Below, in pieces: positions 1-10,278 of a DNA stretch of 64,000 bases. The DNA is from Branchiostoma lanceolatum. Its lineage: Eukaryota > Chordata > Leptocardii > Amphioxiformes > Branchiostomatidae. Position 1 is the first letter of the stretch. Each line of letters starts with the position of its first letter. The notes under the pieces were generated by a model. That model was given only the letters and a program-made list of their open reading frames with translations, ran no database searches and was not told the origin of the DNA. The DNA is taken from positions 10,814,001-10,878,000 of the forward strand of contig NC_089735.1 in assembly GCF_035083965.1 (NCBI RefSeq). Direction: 5' to 3'. A program made the position numbers and the translations under genes.

Positions 1-1767
1 AAACAACTGTTTTCATTGGCTAACTTTACCGCCATAATGTGAACTGTTCTCCCATTGGTCTATCTTTAATTTCCCGTCATGCTATAAAATCTCGCAGATT
101 CTCGGTCGTCACGCGAGATTACTTTAGTCCACCAGAACTTTCAGACGAGAGGCGACGCCAAGTTGAGGTAGGTGAAAGTATTTTTATTATTTTCCCTTCA
201 GGAAACCGTCTCCTTGCCTCCACAACTCTTCTAACAGTTACAGAGGTGTCATGGAATCGTATGCAAAGTATTTTGTGGCAACTTATGGCCGAATATTCGC
301 ACAATTTCGTATTTCTACCAGTCGGGATGTCAACAGCAGACGACACTGATTCCCAACTCCAAGGCCGTCTCTTTTACACGTTGGCAAACGATCTCGGTGT
401 CTTTTGACCCTATGTCTGGACTTAGCTTTAACTATTTGAAACGTTCTCCAAACTCATTCTTGGAGCTCAGAATAGTCAAGTTTTTTTCTAGAATCGTCCT
501 ACGTGTCCAGAAGTGTTAGAATCTTGGGAACCTTCCAACAAAAACTCTTTAGAAAATCGCGACAGGAATTTCCTGGGGGACACCTAACCGCGAGGGGCCG
601 AGACGTACATAAATACCGACGCACGCGGAAGTGGTGGAACAATGCCCAACAACAAACTCCTCTGTCTAGACCCCGTCACGACAGGGCCTTCAAAACTTCT
701 TGAGATCTTCCGGTACGTCTTGGAAGTCGCCATTTTGAGACCTTAGTCCCGCACGTAATGGTTAAAGATCACGTAGACCCAAGGGAAGGAGGAGTCGAAT
801 TACTTTCCCCCCATCTGGTCCACATTGGCAGATTGATAATCAAATACTGGTGCACTTTTCACACAAGGCCACGTCAAAGTGGATATAATTGCCTTCTAGC
901 CATTGTCTAGTTCATGGCTATCTAATCAAGCGGCCAACAAATGTCGCAGATCAAGTTGTATCAGATAACAGATGTCAAAGGCTAGATAAAACTTTTCAAA
1001 GTTTGTTTACCTTGGTTTTACTCCTTGTTTGAACATGAAAATCACAGTATGGATCAAACCATGGTCAAAGACTGGGTGGGATTGTGTGAAAGTAGGGAAA
1101 AGATTTGTACTGTGATGAATATGAAATATGAAGTAATGTTTAACTCTGGAAGTTGTCTTGTGAAATAGGAAATTTCACCAATTGTCGATTTGTTTTTGTG
1201 AGAAAGTAAATTACATTTTGTAGTATCATACACCCCTACTGATTTGTCCTGGTCCATCCCTAATTTATTCAACTTTAAGTGTGTGTATTAACAACCTAGC
1301 ACAGCTCTGTGAAGACAGTATTTTAATGCTAATGCTGGAAACAAAAGAATTGTAATGGGAGAAGCCTATACAGTTAATTTGTCGCACCATTGAAAATAGT
1401 GTATACACGTGTATTATAATTTATATGTGCAAGCTGTGATTGGCTCTGAGTCAATCATCACTCAATGACTCAATCAGTCAATGTTCGATGTTGAGTCAAT
1501 GTTCTTGAGCTCTGTAATAGCATGCCAAAGGGATTCAAACAGTCATTCAATAGTTTGATCCCATTTACAGTACTTCTCAAAGATATTTGATACCCAAAAT
1601 AATTCATGACCCCCTATCCCAATGTTTAAATGGGGACAATGCCAGACCTATAATATAATTCAGTAGGGAATTGATCAAAGGAGTGAATCAGAGGTGGTAG
1701 AATATGTACAGAAGGATGGATCATGGATGCCAGGCTATGTAGAATGGTAAAGCGGTCAAACCGTGGA
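1..1767. other. Non-coding stretch, no recognisable gene
   Basis: No exon with convincing splice sites or family similarity is visible. The longest open frame (39-407, +) has no recognisable domain and no flanking gene structure. The stretch holds AT-rich unique-looking DNA with short direct repeats of a GTCAATG-type word around 1450-1505. Confidence 0.5.
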
Positions 1768-3731
1768 GAGGGCCTGTATGCCCTTTTTCGCAAGGCGTAA
1801 TACAGCCTTTTTCGTCTTCGTAATCCGTAGGCAATCACCCAAAATCAGCGTAATTCGTAATCAGTACATTAGGTACCCTGGGCACGACAACCTCTCTCGA
1901 TCGATGACGTGTGACTACAACTACATCCATGTATAACCCGAGATCTTACGATGCTCACTCTATGATGCACGTACTTCTAGTATGTGTTTACCCAATGCAC
2001 AAAAATAACAGTCAGTTGCACCATCGAAAATTATATTACACTGTCTACTTCACAAAAGGCCAAGCTGGGATGTTTATTCATTGCCACTCCAATGTGACGG
2101 GCCATGTCAGAGGTGAAACTTTGAGATTCCATTAGTTTGACTCACAATAAGCTCCAGACAGGTTTGACTTCATTTCAGGCAGAAGTAATACCGTGGTGGA
2201 TCATCGCTAAAATATCCCTAACATTATCGTCTAATTTGTGTCTCACAGGTGGGAATATATTTACTGTACAAATCCTAGATTTCTGAGGAATGTTTGCATT
2301 GCGACGTAGAAAGTTATATACTGTATATGTAGATATATGTAATAGTTACACTTTTTTTTTTAATTAGAAGGCATGTGCTGCCATGGCTTGAAAAAAAAAA
2401 CAGAACAGTTTTTTACGCATTCTCACAGGCTTTCTTGCACTAGAATGCTTCTTCAGCTTTTCAGTTGCCACACGTTATGCTTAAAAGTTTTTAAAAGTTG
2501 TTCGGAAAGTAGTTTATAATTCTTTATTCGGGTGGAAAAATACATGTGTACGTGGCGAGGTGGAAGTGGCACACACATTATGGCACAGGAATGGGGTGGG
2601 GTAATTGGTTTGGTAGGTAATGGACGTGACCAGATTATCAATTACAGTCATTGTGCATTTGTATATGTGGATGAACATTGCCATGGAGCACAAAATTAGT
2701 ATCTTTTTAGTTTTACAAGAGCGCACATCAAGTAACCATGTTGCCATTGGTAGACTAGAGCCATAACATTGTACAATGAGACAGAACAGGTACTTCCTTC
2801 AATTTTCAAATATGTTTGATCGGAGTTGGGAGAACTTCCTTCGTGCGTTCGTTTCAAGGCATCCTCATTTGAGGCGAAGCATGATCATGATCCTTTTTCA
2901 AGTAGCTAGTGGTAGTGCAATGCAATGCAACGTATGTGATATCATCTAGGTACCATACCGTCATTCCATACGCCAAAATCGCCGCCCGATTCTGCCATAT
3001 TCTCGCCGTATTCCGCATATATTCCAACAAGCTAGGAGGTAGGCGAATATCATATAAAGGTGGGAAACAGCAAAAATACAGAATTTGCATATGACCCCTT
3101 GACCCACGTCCGGGTCAATTTGCAACGTATTGCGCATCAAGTCGGCATTGCGTTCATACTAAGTCGGGATGCGGGCAAGTCGGATGTAAACCATCTCCCG
3201 GAGGTAGTTTCGCTGCAATGCGCATCGGGGGTTTTCAAATGCGATTTGGAGCGTTCATACTAATACGGCTTCGGCGATTTAGGCGACTTGCACAACTTAG
3301 TTTAAACAGGGTGTTCATTAGGATGCATTTCAAGTCAACTCCAAGATGCTAAACGTCACCGGCTTAGACGCAAGAGTTCTGCCGCTATGTGTAAGAGTTT
3401 TGACTCAGAATTTAGAGTAGGGTGTAGAAAGGCTGACTGAATTTAGCCTCATATGTACGTATGTAGCTCCGGAATTTAGCGACGAGCATTCTCGGGACGC
3501 CCCCATGCAGGCCCCCCTCAAGGAGGTGTCTGCAAAAGTAGGTATTCAAGATGATATCGATAGTTTTGACGCATAACTAGATAGTTGAATCTTGTGTTAA
3601 GTGTTGGAGCCGGTTGGGAAGCCTCATGACTTAACGTAATTCGTAATCAGCTGTGAGAATTTAACATAATTCATAATCGGCGGCGAAAATTTTGCGTAAT
3701 TCGTAATCACTACTCCCCCATGCAGGCCCTC
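1768..3731. mobile_element. TIR DNA transposon, non-autonomous copy 1
   Basis: The left end reads GAGGGCCTGTATGCC and the right end CATGCAGGCCCTC, which are terminal inverted repeats. Just inside both ends are many copies of a subterminal word of the type CGTAATTCGTAATC, likely transposase-binding sites. Both ends and long internal blocks (for example about 1900-2300, 2400-2650 and 3340-3730) match a second copy at 54902-57879. No intact transposase frame is visible, so this is a non-autonomous or decayed member. No simple target duplication is seen; instead a diverged direct repeat of about 35 bp lies on each side (near 1728-1765 and 3735-3769). Confidence 0.75.
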
Positions 3732-3891
3732 ATTCCAGGCTACGTAGAAAGGTAAAGTGGTCGAACGTCAGACTGAGGACGAAGCATGATGCTTTTTCGT
3801 TAGCTTGTACTTTTTGTAGTGCTTCACTACGGTTAATGTGTTTAGTCAAGCACACTGGTTCACCCCTGCGCTAGCCAGGCTATCCACATGT

Positions 3892-3970
3892 ACGCCCAAA
3901 ATAATTACTCAAGCAACTGGATAAAATTTTCAAAATTTTATCCAGTTGCTTGAGTAATTATTTTTGGCGT
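3892..3970. repeat. 79-bp near-perfect palindrome
   Basis: Two arms of about 39 bp meet with almost no spacer (centre near 3931) and end in an ACGCC/GGCGT pair. The right arm and the following 30-40 bp (to about 4005) resemble 53308-53375, where only one arm is present. This suggests a dispersed repeat family whose copy here is a snap-back version. A transcript through it would form a long hairpin. Confidence 0.7.
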
Positions 3971-6816
3971 ATCTTACTACCTGGATGTCTAACTTTCATC
4001 AACGTATCCACATGTACCTTTGGTCTTGTTGTCACATGTGGTCAGTTCAACCCATAAAGTGTCAGAGCCAATTAGATCTGCTTACCAACACATGTGCATT
4101 TTAACCTTCACCACACCTACCCGTACTGAAGTAGCCTGTTGGCTACCAATTCTCTTGTGGCTGTGGTGTCAGGCAACAGGGAGAAGGTTATACTTATAAG
4201 TTATAGCATCCTGTACATCATGTGTGAAATTTACTTCTGAAGGATACAGATATCATAATGCTCAAGGAATTTCTCCTGTCAAACAGACTTCTGGTTTAAT
4301 GTTGTTTGGCATTAAGACTGTAAATTCTACCAAAGGGCTTAGAACAACTGTGGCTCAGATTCTGTGGATCCAGAGGGTAGAGGACAGGTCCATGCCACAA
4401 ACAGATGTTAGCTTTTGATATACCGGTATCTAACAGGGCGCGTGTTTCAGTGGTTCCCACATCGGCCCTGTGAGTAATGGCAAACATGAAGAAAGAACAG
4501 GGATATTGAACATGGAGATTTGAGGATGAATGTAAAAAAAAGAAAGGGGGGAGTAGTGTAACTTTGGTTCCAGCGCCGCTAATACCGACCAGCCTAACTG
4601 GTCCGGACCTTTTAGCCTAGTGGTAAGCGCATTGGTAAATGTGAACTGGCCTGGGTTTCATTCCCAGGAGCCAGGAGACTGCTACTAGCCTCTTGCGTTT
4701 TATAACAAGTACCCTGGGATTTTTCTCAGCTCAGACTTCCGTATTAGCAAATCAAAGCTACAGGGTCTTACATAGCTGCCTATTATTTTTGTTTTTCTTA
4801 CAACGTGGAGATTTTAGGTGGATACTTCAAACCCCATGGCATCTCATTAATTCCTACAGACTGATCAGAAGGAAGGGATCAAAAACAAATTGAGCATGAA
4901 ATCTATTATCATTTCCTTTATGTACAATAAACATGTACATGTTTGTAGCAGATGTTTATCTGCCCACTGTTGTTGTGTCTACCCTGGTATGCCTTTTACT
5001 TTGTAGGGAGGCATACGACTTATCAAAATAAGAGTGAAGCTCAGACCTATCTATTGCAGGCTAGTGTGGATGTAATTGAGATATTACTGTTCTTACATTT
5101 ACAAGTGGTTCACATGGACAAATCTTCTTTGTCATAACACAGTATCAGCTTTCCTGATATCTAGGACATCATATTATATTCTTGATCTGAAACACAATTG
5201 TCAGAAAACAACTTATAACCTTTCCAATTACATTTGTACTGTAAATTCAGTTATTTTTACAGGGACTTGATTTCAAAGTAGGAGTGGAAAGGTGGTTTTC
5301 ACATTGTTTTAAGTTCCTGGTCGAAGCAGTTTATTGGTACAATTGGTGATACATTGGAAATACACATTCACAGTGGCATGAAGTCTTGGTCGAGAGGTCA
5401 CCACGACAATAAAACCGCTGTTAATATTTTAAGATTCACAGTATATAATGGTAGGATAGCAATCATAAGGCTTGAGAAAATGAGTCTGGTTCCCATAGGG
5501 GCCATTGCAACAGTCATATTTGATTAAATGGATTTAATCATAGATATTTTTGTGTTGAATTATTGATAAGTTGCCACAACAGGGTGTACCTTAATTATAT
5601 CAGTATGATCACGAAGCTTTTGGTTTGATAAATAATAGAAAAACAGCCATTGACGTTGATTATAGGTATACCTTTAAGTGGTTCTATCATATTAATGACC
5701 TTTAGAATGGTGCTTGAAGTGACAGTACTTGTGAACTGGAAGCTCTATGTAGGAAAGGCAACTTAAAATCTAAAACTTAGGAAATTGTTGGACGCCAACA
5801 TGAATAATCTCTAAGTCCAAGAATTTGGGATTGGAAATCGTGATGTTTTCTGACTGACGGGGCTTCTTGGACAAACACTTCTGGCTAAAGACTGCCGCTT
5901 AATGGTAGGCGCACTTGGCACCAATTCTAAAAATTTAGGTGCACAGAAAAAATCATAAGATAAACTGGAATGCCAATTTTACGTGCACAAATTGCATAGA
6001 TATGTATCCTGTATATTCATTTCAAGTGCTGTCCTCCCCAAGGTCTGCTTGGAGATTTAACAGGAAGATATTCTAATTTCTCCCACGTTGGAAATAAGGT
6101 ACCTTTCATGGTAGATCTGAGATAAGAAGACAATTTCAAGTTCATGTTTGAGCAAGCTGACTGTGTCTTTGATCAAAGCTAACAAGATCACTAGCATGTC
6201 AAGTGCCCAGTGATGAAGATGACACCACTGCGTGGTCTGTGTGGATGAAATGGATGTTGGCTATCATGGATCAATATCTGCCGAGGCCATATACATAATT
6301 ACACTGTTCTGTTCAAACCTTTCATGTTGGATTGAGAGTGGGCTGTGTGTGGAAGGAATTGTAAATTTGGATTGACTATTGAGCATTTTGCACTGTGGTG
6401 TGCTTCCTGATCAATACAAGGTGAGCTGGCAGTATCTTTAACCTTCTCAATGCTGAAGTAAGTATTTTGAGTACGATTTTGTATTAGTTACAAGGTTAGG
6501 AAGCAGGGGGGAGGTTGGGTATGGTATTACGCAACATGTTTGTTTGTGCTTGGGTCTTGGTAACTGTTTTCCTGAGTCAGAATCAGCCATACATTTATAG
6601 ATATTTGTGGGTGCAAAAAACTGGTTTCCTGTGTCTACACCTAAAGTCAGTTCCTCTACATCTGTATTTTGTGATGACCTGTGGGTCAGAAACTGGTCCT
6701 GGATAGAACATTCCTCGTAAATCGAAAATGAAATTGCTTTCCCACATAAAGCATCTCTCTCAAACCTCATTTTGAAAGGTTGTCTCTCACAATTGTTGTG
6801 AGAAACATGTATCAAT
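3971..6816. other. Non-coding stretch with a tRNA-derived SINE-like insert
   Basis: No gene is recognisable. At about 4610-4690 there is a tRNA-like segment with an A-box-like TAGCCTAGTGG and a B-box-like GGGTTTCATTCC, followed by unrelated sequence, as in a tRNA-derived SINE. The rest is AT-rich. A repeat related to the 7.98-8.08 kb region (with ACCACC/GGTGGTTTT words) occurs near 5270-5440. Confidence 0.4.
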
Positions 6817-7137
6817 TTACACTGAGTAGACCCAATCCCAATCTAGATCCTTCCGAAATAGATGGTTTCTCCAGAAATCCTGTGTGTAGACATTCAACTC
6901 GTCCCATTTTATCTTAGGTATTTTTGCTAACTTTACCTGTTTATTTCTATCCATGTTCAAGGTCAATGATAGCCCATCAACAATCATGGTAGACCCTCTT
7001 TGATTACAGTCAACCACCATTGCAGTCTCAAGGTCAAAGACTCTACCATAAATAACACAGCTTGCCTGACTATGACCCTTCCGTTTTGTCCAATCCAATT
7101 TAGAGAAGTGGTAGCGATCCAATACTGCAGTCTGCAC
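6817..7137 (-). CDS. Possible terminal exon of an unidentified gene
   Basis: An open frame of about 105 codons on the minus strand ends in TAA and encodes a hydrophilic, protein-like sequence rich in K, D and W (for example KIPKIKWDELNVYTQDFW). A candidate 3' splice site (TTAGTGCAG) lies at its 5' edge, and a dispersed repeat begins just upstream. I do not recognise the family. It could be the last exon of the gene suggested by the frames at 9737-10278, or a chance open frame. Confidence 0.3.
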   Translation of the reverse strand: MQTAVLDRYHFSKLDWTKRKGHSQASCVIYGRVFDLETAMVVDCNQRGSTMIVDGLSLTLNMDRNKQVKLAKIPKIKWDELNVYTQDFWRNHLFRKDLDWDWVYSV

Positions 7138-7138
7138 T

Positions 7139-7530
7139 AAGTGCTGTATGCCCGCACTGGTACCGTTTTAGATATATTGAATGCCAATGCAGTGAATGCA
7201 CTGCTACTTTACTTAAATGTTACATTCAAGTATATAGTTATTTTGTGACTGAAAATTTGTATAATCGTATTACAAACAAAGACAATTATCACTGGAAAAT
7301 GACCAAAAAATTGTATGGACATTTAAATCAGCACCATCTTTGATTTGAGATCCTAAGTTGTAAGATAGGCTAAAGTCCAAAGAATCCTTCTGTTAACTGT
7401 TTCTGTCATCACTGAAGACCAGATAGGTAACATTGTTGTACCCTTCAAATTTGTACCTGTACCTAAACCTCTGTACTGTACCTGTACTTGATATTACGTT
7501 TAAGTATGCAGCCCTTGATATACATGTACC
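7139..7530. repeat. Dispersed repeat with TACCTGTACC words
   Basis: The segment begins near TGCTGTATGCC and ends near GTATGCAGCCC. It contains a word block (CCTGTACCTAAACCTCTGTAC) whose reverse complement appears at about 14630-14660, and a block around 7325-7360 that is the reverse complement of 15235-15270. It belongs to the same family as the elements at 14589-15040, 15060-15478 and 19822-20172. Confidence 0.5.
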
Positions 7531-8424
7531 TTACTTGATTAGTTACACATGAATGAAGCTATCACAGTATCAGTTCCTGTTATTGTAAGCAAATTTGTAT
7601 ACAGCTATATAACACCATACAGGTCAGATTGGATGGGGTCAGAGTCTAGATCTATTTGTAGATTGTTGTGTCACCATTAGTTTTTGGAGCAGTATATTAT
7701 ATATGCGTCGAGAGGATACTGTGTAAAAGGTTGCTAGGAACAAGTTGGCACAAGTTTGAAGGTTTGTACCATTTGATACCTAGTACCTGATGAGAAAAAA
7801 TATCTGTTGTGCAAACCGCTGATCTACAAATCAAATTTGCACTGATATTCAATCCTTCAGCCTCCATACTACTGTTAATTATCGTTCGCCAAGCTTCACC
7901 TAACCCTAATTGATAAGAATCGTAGAGACTGTAAATGCATAAAGTAGGGTTGGAGTAATTCAATTTTGCTGTAGGGAGAACATGGAGTGTTCGCTGTGGA
8001 CAAATAAGCATTTTCGCGGTGGTTTTAACTCCTGGGAACATAAAACCACCACAAACTTAAATATATTTTTACAGTATCCTTTACAATCTGCCCCAGAATG
8101 CCACCAGACCTCTGTTCAGTGTCTATCACTAGTATCAGACAAACATCTGACCTAAGTAAATAGATATAGCACTAGAGGACAACCCTAGACTGTTGACAGT
8201 CTGGATGGACCCACCTATTTGCTTCTATTGCCAGCCAAACTTGGGAACGGGTTTCTGCGCGTGAAAAATTTAATCCCTTGGGAGTCAGCTTAGATATTCC
8301 CAAGGGACCTAAAATTCAAACCCAACATTCAGGAAACAGATACAAAATCATATCATGGGGTAACATTTTTCTGACTAAGAATTTTGTAGTGCACATTTTC
8401 TGACACATTTCTTGAACTTTATTT

Positions 8425-8477
8425 TTTCACGCGCAAATTTTTCACGCGCAAGTTTTTCACGCGCAAATTTCTCACTC
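8425..8477. repeat. Short 16-17 bp minisatellite
   Basis: Three tandem copies of a word close to TTTTTCACGCGCAAAT. A related GCGCGTGAAAAATTT word occurs singly at 8258-8272. No function is evident. Confidence 0.7.
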
Positions 8478-8789
8478 ACACAAAACCCCAACCCGCCAAA
8501 CTTGGGCACAGTTTGGTTAGACTTTGAGATCTCATGCAGGCATTCTATCATGGATCTTGGCGATGAAGTGTTTAAGGTCATGAAGGTAAAGTTTCCTGTG
8601 CCCTGGAGCTAATTCCCACAGAAGTCTTGTTACCCCAGCAAAACATTTCAACCATCCCCAACATCTGTCAATACTTTAAAAAGTTCAGATGCTTAAGTTG
8701 ACTCAATTTTTCTTTGGGTCAAGGTCGTGATGCAAGAGGTGAGCGACCTACTGCTTTGCCATATGAATCAAATAATGTAGATTTGCATC

Positions 8790-8935
8790 TGTCATTTCAG
8801 ATGGTGAGATAAAGCCATCAGCCCCATGTATGTGGGAGCTTCCGTCATTAACCTCAGGCCTCAAAAATAAACCACTCTCAATCAAGAACCCAACACACTT
8901 ATTGAGGAGAGTAGAGGTGACCCGATTGACTGGTC
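8790..8935. repeat. Dispersed repeat fragment
   Basis: This segment resembles 18540-18660. Both share the order GGTGA..AAAGC..GGC/CAGCCC.., TGGGAGCTTC / AGGGAGCTTC, CTCAGGCCT / TAAGCCTGA and AACCCAACACACTTAT. It is likely a SINE-family fragment. Confidence 0.5.
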
Positions 8936-9033
8936 TGAAAATTAGCTTACAGTTATAAAAAAACAACACATAATACATGTATTTTGATAAATAGGGAGAT
9001 GTCTGCAGCACCATGCATCTGTCCTGATGCCTG

Positions 9034-9036
9034 CTG

Positions 9037-9078
<42 letters not shown>

Positions 9079-9080
9079 GA
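9034..9080. repeat. (GATT)n microsatellite
   Basis: About ten tandem copies of a tetranucleotide GATT, degrading into GAAT at the 3' end. Simple repeat. Confidence 0.95.
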
Positions 9081-9736
9081 ATGTATGATTTAGATCTTAC
9101 ACCAGAGTCATATCCTAATCTCAAAGCAGATTTTGAGTTGACAATTTTCTGACCACCCAACCTTTCTGTCCACCCCGCGTCTGCTTGGAGATCAGTCATA
9201 GCCTACAAGAAAAACCTTATCAGATGAATGGCCAGACTTGACCCAGCGCCACATGTACAACTTGAACTTCTGCCAAATACAGCAAAGCAGGTTTTCTTCA
9301 TTTTGCTGTATCTCTCTGCCAGTAGGTATTTTTTTCTTAGAAAGGATAGCCAAAACAATATTGTCAAGTATATTTGACATATTGTAATGATAGAAAGTAA
9401 AGATACAATTCTAAGTTGCACTTTTTTCCCATCTTCTTGTCAAGTCATTGCGACAAGTCATTGAAAAAAGAGTGAAAAGTTTATTCCAAATTCCAAGTAA
9501 AACTATTATAACAGTGATGATTGTCCTGTGACTGTTTCTTTCCAGTGTTATTGGCCATATCATAAAACTTAAACCTACTTTCATGCTCAGCACTCAGCAG
9601 ATTTGTCTCAATTAAACTCAGAAGAAAGTTAGTTTAAGTTGGCATACATGTGGACCCACACATGCTCCAAATTCAACAGTGATGCTGTGCCTATATAGAT
9701 CTGACAAGGACAAGGTCACACTTAGTAACAACATAC

Positions 9737-10278
9737 CAAATTGGCCAGGGAATAGAGAGTTACAAAAACTAGATAGACATTCAATTTTGTAGATAGGCTT
9801 TATGTCCCCAACTGAAAAGACCAATGCAGCCTCTCTCACACACTGTGCCTAGGAATCAGTATGCTAAAACATAGCGTGTACAAATGTTGGAGACATCTAG
9901 AAAAGCATCTAGAACTAGTTTCAACTAAAAGGAGTGAAAATTTCTTCCACCCAATCTTAGAAATGGAATGTTTTTTAGATTCTTCCTTTCTTGTCATTGC
10001 AAAGTTGTCAAACTCAAAGTCCAGTTCATTGAACCATTTTGGGGTCATCAGTATCTTGTCTTCCTTGGCAGGATGATGCATTAGGTGTGCTATTCTTGTC
10101 CCCCATTTCTAGATCATCTTAATGCATCACAGTTGTGACCTATGTCAAATGCCATTCCCAAGGCTACCGCTACCACAGTTATGAACTCCTGAACTTACCA
10201 TGCCAATCATATCCACATCATGCCCCTGGCTATACAACTGTTCTTTGACCCTTTCACAAATTCGAAACGGCCTCGTGC
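9737..10278 (-). CDS. Tentative exons of an unidentified minus-strand gene
   Basis: Three candidate exons read on the minus strand. The first, 10278-10199, ends at ATG|GTAAGT and encodes RICERVKEQLYSQGHDVDM. The second starts at 10108 after a TCTAG acceptor and continues in phase with a protein-like frame (KWGTRIAHLMHHPAKEDK..., about 60 residues), with an unclear donor. The third, 9811-9737, has TTTTCAG| and |GTATGT borders and one open frame. Phase agrees between the first two, but no family is recognised and the third is not securely joined. These could be exons of a gene ending at 6817, decayed exons or chance. No start or promoter is seen. Confidence 0.25.

Noticed and set aside
39..407. 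122-codon open frame at the window start
   Set aside because: No recognisable domain, no splice context and no neighbouring exon; could be chance or an old repeat.
7697..8041. 114-codon minus-strand open frame
   Set aside because: It overlaps a dispersed repeat with GGTGGTTTTA words also seen near 5270-5440, and has no protein-like motif or splice context.
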